The notes beneath the pieces were generated by a model. It saw nothing but the letters and a program-made list of their open reading frames with translations, was not told the DNA's origin and searched no databases. A program made the translations under genes and the position numbers. A stretch of DNA of 64,000 nt from Selenihalanaerobacter shriftii (GTDB lineage Bacteria > Bacillota > Halanaerobiia > Halobacteroidales > Acetohalobiaceae), in the NCBI RefSeq assembly GCF_900167185.1, contig NZ_FUWM01000011.1, forward strand, positions 1 to 64,000. Reading direction: 5' to 3'. Below, piece by piece: positions 63,307 to 64,000 of the stretch (its first letter is position 1; each line of letters opens with the position of its first letter).

Positions 63307-64000
63307 TTACTCCTCCTTTAATAAAGCAGTAGCAATTACTTCATCCATGTGCTCTACTAGTTTAAATTCTAAATCTTTTTTAATATTTTTAGGAACATCT
63401 TCTAAATTCTTTTTATTCTCTTCACACAAAATTATTTTTTCAACACCAGCACGATGAGCAGCTAAGACCTTACTTTTAATTCCACCTACTGGTAATACTC
63501 TACCACGTAGTGTAATCTCTCCGGTCATAGCTATCTTCTCATTTACTTTTTCTTTAGATAAAGCTGAAATAATCGCCATAGCGATTGTTATTCCTGCTGA
63601 TGGCCCATCTTTAGGAATAGCTCCCTTTGGAACATGAACATGTATATCATACTTCTCATGAAATTCCTCTTCTAAATTGAATTCTTTTACTTTACTTCGA
63701 GCATAACTTAAAGCAGCTTGAGCAGACTCTTTCATTACATCTCCCAATTTTCCAGTTAAAAGTAGTTTCCCTTTACCAGGAACTACAGAAACTTCTATTT
63801 TTAAGATATCTCCTCCGGTCTTAGTCCAAGCTAATCCAGTTGCTACACCTACCTGTGGTTTTTCATTAGCCTCACCGTAACTAAACTTCTCTATACCTAA
63901 GTACTTGTCTACATTCTGCACAGTAACCCTACTAAGCGTTTCTTTTCCTTTGACTACTTCTTTAGCTACCTTTCGACAGATATTAGCTAATTTTCTTTCT
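63307..64000 (-). CDS. lon: Lon protease, C-terminal part (runs off the window)
   Basis: The frame is open up to the window edge. The visible 230 residues comprise the end of the AAA+ lid ([20 protein letters not shown]) and the protease domain with the Ser-Lys dyad: [12 protein letters not shown] (Ser) and [14 protein letters not shown] (Lys). An internal ATG-like start at 63921 is not used; it lies inside the lid domain. Degrades misfolded proteins with ATP. Confidence 0.95.
   Translation of the reverse strand, partial: ERKLANICRKVAKEVVKGKETLSRVTVQNVDKYLGIEKFSYGEANEKPQVGVATGLAWTKTGGDILKIEVSVVPGKGKLLLTGKLGDVMKESAQAALSYARSKVKEFNLEEEFHEKYDIHVHVPKGAIPKDGPSAGITIAMAIISALSKEKVNEKIAMTGEITLRGRVLPVGGIKSKVLAAHRAGVEKIILCEENKKNLEDVPKNIKKDLEFKLVEHMDEVIATALLKEE

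Overview
The window reads as a chromosomal segment of an AT-rich, strictly anaerobic low-G+C bacterium. Nearly every gene is on the minus strand. The combination seen here (alternative Ahb heme pathway, futalosine menaquinone pathway, Rnf complex, Hdr-Flx electron-bifurcation module with a selenocysteine subunit, a TolC-like protein, a spore-coat remnant) best fits a halophilic diderm clostridium of the Halanaerobiales type (Acetohalobium/Selenihalanaerobacter-like). That placement is inference from gene content; no rRNA is present.

Layout. 1-1.1 kb: start of an IS30 transposase, a broken spore-coat gene and a YtaF/MntP-like membrane protein. 1.2-12.2 kb: an eleven-gene heme operon, transcribed hemA-hemX-sirC-hemC-cobA/hemD-ahbC-hemB-ahbD-ahbA-ahbB-hemL, which runs from glutamyl-tRNA to heme b by way of siroheme and ends in a clear terminator. 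12.4-14.7 kb: a membrane-anchored six-heme cytochrome c, a polyprenyl diphosphate synthase and the menaquinone methyltransferase. 15.2-22.0 kb: hdrCBA-flxDCBA, in which flxD (mvhD) is read through an in-frame UGA as a selenoprotein. 22.3-27.7 kb: rnfCDGEAB, with an unusually long RnfB. 28.0-32.7 kb: a seven-gene cluster of signalling and iron-sulfur proteins around an [FeFe]-hydrogenase-like sensor, without any catalytic hydrogenase in view. 32.8-36.9 kb: SPOR protein, folC, a TolC-like protein with no signal peptide, and a CvfB-like protein.

37-51.4 kb is an accessory region: Fic protein, a GH24-lysozyme-domain protein next to a lipoprotein (possible effector/immunity pair), a decayed threonine synthase, an NADPH-FMN reductase-like protein, a lone protein kinase lying between two exact 26-bp direct repeats, remnants of IS110, an intact-looking IS21-family element inserted in an unexplained less AT-rich non-coding block, a DUF3800 protein and a type IIG restriction-modification enzyme. 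51.4-54.4 kb: valS with a T-box leader. 54.5-61.9 kb: a menaquinone operon (mqnL-mqnP-mqnE-mqnA-mqnC-deaminase-ubiX). 62-64 kb: a flavin reductase, engB and the C-terminal part of lon.

Together the core genes describe a membrane respiratory chain: heme from the Ahb route, cytochrome c maturation, menaquinone from the futalosine route, a quinol-oxidising type multiheme cytochrome, and soluble/membrane ferredoxin-NADH coupling (Hdr-Flx and Rnf). No terminal reductase is visible in the window.
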